A program made the translations under genes and the position numbers. Positions 31,186 to 32,500 of a stretch of 32,500 nucleotides of DNA are shown one piece after another. A model generated the notes under the pieces. It made no database searches and was not told where the DNA came from. It saw only the letters and a program-made list of their open reading frames with translations. Positions within the stretch are counted from its first letter, which is position 1. Every line of letters begins with the position of its first letter. The DNA comes from Chromera velia. Its lineage: Eukaryota > Sar > Chromeraceae. Location: contig JAHBMJ010005078.1 of NCBI GenBank assembly GCA_018398765.1, positions 9,446-41,945 of the forward strand, given 5' to 3'.

Positions 31186-31780
31186 CTGGAGGGAAGAGGG
31201 ATTCAACGCAACTGCAACATCTGAGCTTTTCTGGAAAGCTGCAAGATTGAACGATATTGTGAGGGAAGCAGAGATGGGGCTGACTGTACTGACTTGACTG
31301 ATTCGACTGAGTGGCTGACTGATTTGACTCGATTGACTGAACTTGTGGACTGACTAGCCTGTGTAGATTGAGTGCAACTTGAGAAGTGAATTGCAGCTTC
31401 CGCTGTAAGCCAGCGTTTGACTCAATTTTGGAATACGATCACATTTGGGCCATCTATACAAACATGTGCACGTATATATACATATACGTATATATATATA
31501 TATATATACCTTGCACGCATGCATCATTGCATGGATGTACGCGTATATACAGTCTTTGTTAAAAGACCATATTTTCACTCACATTGCGCACAACTCACTT
31601 CAAAAAACCTCCACGCCATGCATGTATTCATATTGCATCACTTGTTGTAGGCCTGTCCCAGGAGGCCGTGCCTTGTATATGTAGCTTCAACGAAAATGCA
31701 AACTTTAACGGTTCGCACGAAGTGCGCGCATCAGATGTCGGTGCACACTTAATTGTGCATACATGGGGGCACATGCATTC
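31186..31780. other. Upstream flank with simple repeats
   Basis: GACTGA-type degenerate hexamer repeats at about 31277-31357, then a (TA)n run with TATACG variants at about 31475-31508, and GCATGCAT palindromes near 31514 and 31618. Nothing that I can call a gene. It may contain the 5' exons of the cysteine-rich gene. Confidence 0.5.
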
Positions 31781-31784
31781 GTCC

Positions 31785-31842
31785 AATAATATAATAATAT
31801 ATACAATAATATAATAATACAATATAATAATACAATAACAGA
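31785..31842. repeat. (AAT)n array
   Basis: Repeated AATAAT/ATATAAT units with few interruptions. Confidence 0.9.
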
Positions 31843-31849
31843 TCATCGC

Positions 31850-32500
31850 CCCTTTCCCTACCAGTTAAAAGGAAGAGCGTAAGAAAAGGGGAAGAACGAC
31901 ACTTTTCCCGCCAAAAACAACGGAAAATAACGTGTGCAACACTTATGCAAAGTACAGTCAACTGTTGTTCACAGAAGAGGAACGAGTACTCTGAATGGAT
32001 AAGGAACCTTGAGCTCCGACCCCCTCCCACAGACTGCAGCTAAAGCCAGACCAAGCGGCAATGAAAGAAGGAGAGAGTGCCGGCTCGGAAGCTCGGTCAG
32101 AAGACCCGCACGGACGCAGGGGAACGAGCATGCCCCATCGCACTGGATATGTTGTCCCCTAGATATGAAAGGAAGTAGAAGCAAAGGCAGGGGGAAGAAG
32201 AAGGGACAGGGACATCGAACAAGAGAGAGAAGAGTGGACCGGAGATGCTGTGGCCCCTGGGCAGAGGCAGAACGGGCGAGCGACGCTGACCCCCGTCCCA
32301 TACGAACAACCGGTACAGCCGAGGATCTCTTCGCACCCCGATCTGGGTCATACACGCACCCACGAAGCCCATAGACATGTCTAGCCTATGCCCTCCCCAA
32401 GCACATTCACTTGTGGACATACAACCCTCCCCCTGTACCCCCCCGCTCGGAAAACACATCCGATGACAGCTCGGTAAAGATCACCGGTGTGGGGAGGGCC
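31850..32500. other. Unassigned sequence at the window edge
   Basis: Overlapping ORFs of 120-128 codons exist on both strands (32009-32374 plus; 31969-32355 and 32097-32459 minus). None has a recognisable domain, and the overlap means at most one is real. The window may cut a gene here. Confidence 0.35.

Noticed and set aside
1-32500. CRISPR array, tRNA or rRNA genes, bacterial contamination
   Set aside because: No spaced direct repeats, no cloverleaf or rRNA sequence recognised, and spliceosomal introns run through all well-supported genes.

Overview
This window is nuclear DNA of a eukaryote. It has spliceosomal introns with GT..AG ends and pyrimidine-rich acceptors, abundant microsatellites, an ankyrin-repeat gene and two kinds of eukaryotic DNA transposon. 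The style (tandem short repeats everywhere, one-repeat ankyrin exons, many GCATGC palindromes) fits an alveolate alga of the chromerid type such as Chromera, but that is inference. I saw no rRNA, tRNA, CRISPR or bacterial operon.

Layout. 1-1032: repeat-rich DNA without a gene I can support. 1033-3257 (-): a two-exon gene for a TcdA/ThiF-like E1 enzyme (tRNA t6A dehydratase family) with a signal-like N-terminus and a low-complexity tail. 3568-6758: a complete-looking 3.19 kb DNA transposon with 16-bp perfect terminal inverted repeats and an 8-bp target duplication, carrying an intron-containing zinc-finger transposase-like gene that I cannot assign to a superfamily. 6831-10686: AT-rich DNA, then CA/CG/CT microsatellites, no convincing gene. 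10687-17048 (-): an ankyrin-repeat gene of at least eight exons, four of which hold exactly one repeat each. 17049-20911: ANK upstream region, a weak ORF with a strong inverted repeat, then about 1.5 kb of polypyrimidine (TTCC)n. 20912-28477 (+): a Helitron-type RepHel gene (OTU protease, exon-rich linker, zinc region, HUH Rep, Pif1-like helicase), damaged by six in-frame stops and one frameshift. 28478-30231: AT-rich DNA and a tandem duplication made of about 48-bp units. 30232-31185 (-): a broken cysteine-rich, possibly GRF-zinc-finger-like gene. 31186-32500: simple repeats and unassigned sequence.

The genes do not form a pathway. One housekeeping-type enzyme gene and one ankyrin gene sit among mobile-element remains. 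The most notable points are: a TIR transposon of unclear superfamily with exact ends; an OTU-Helitron whose stops all lie in its first third or so and can all be explained by C-to-T changes; one-exon-one-ankyrin-repeat architecture; and a shared GTCAGT splice donor, which in one exon opens directly into a GTCA-type tandem repeat.
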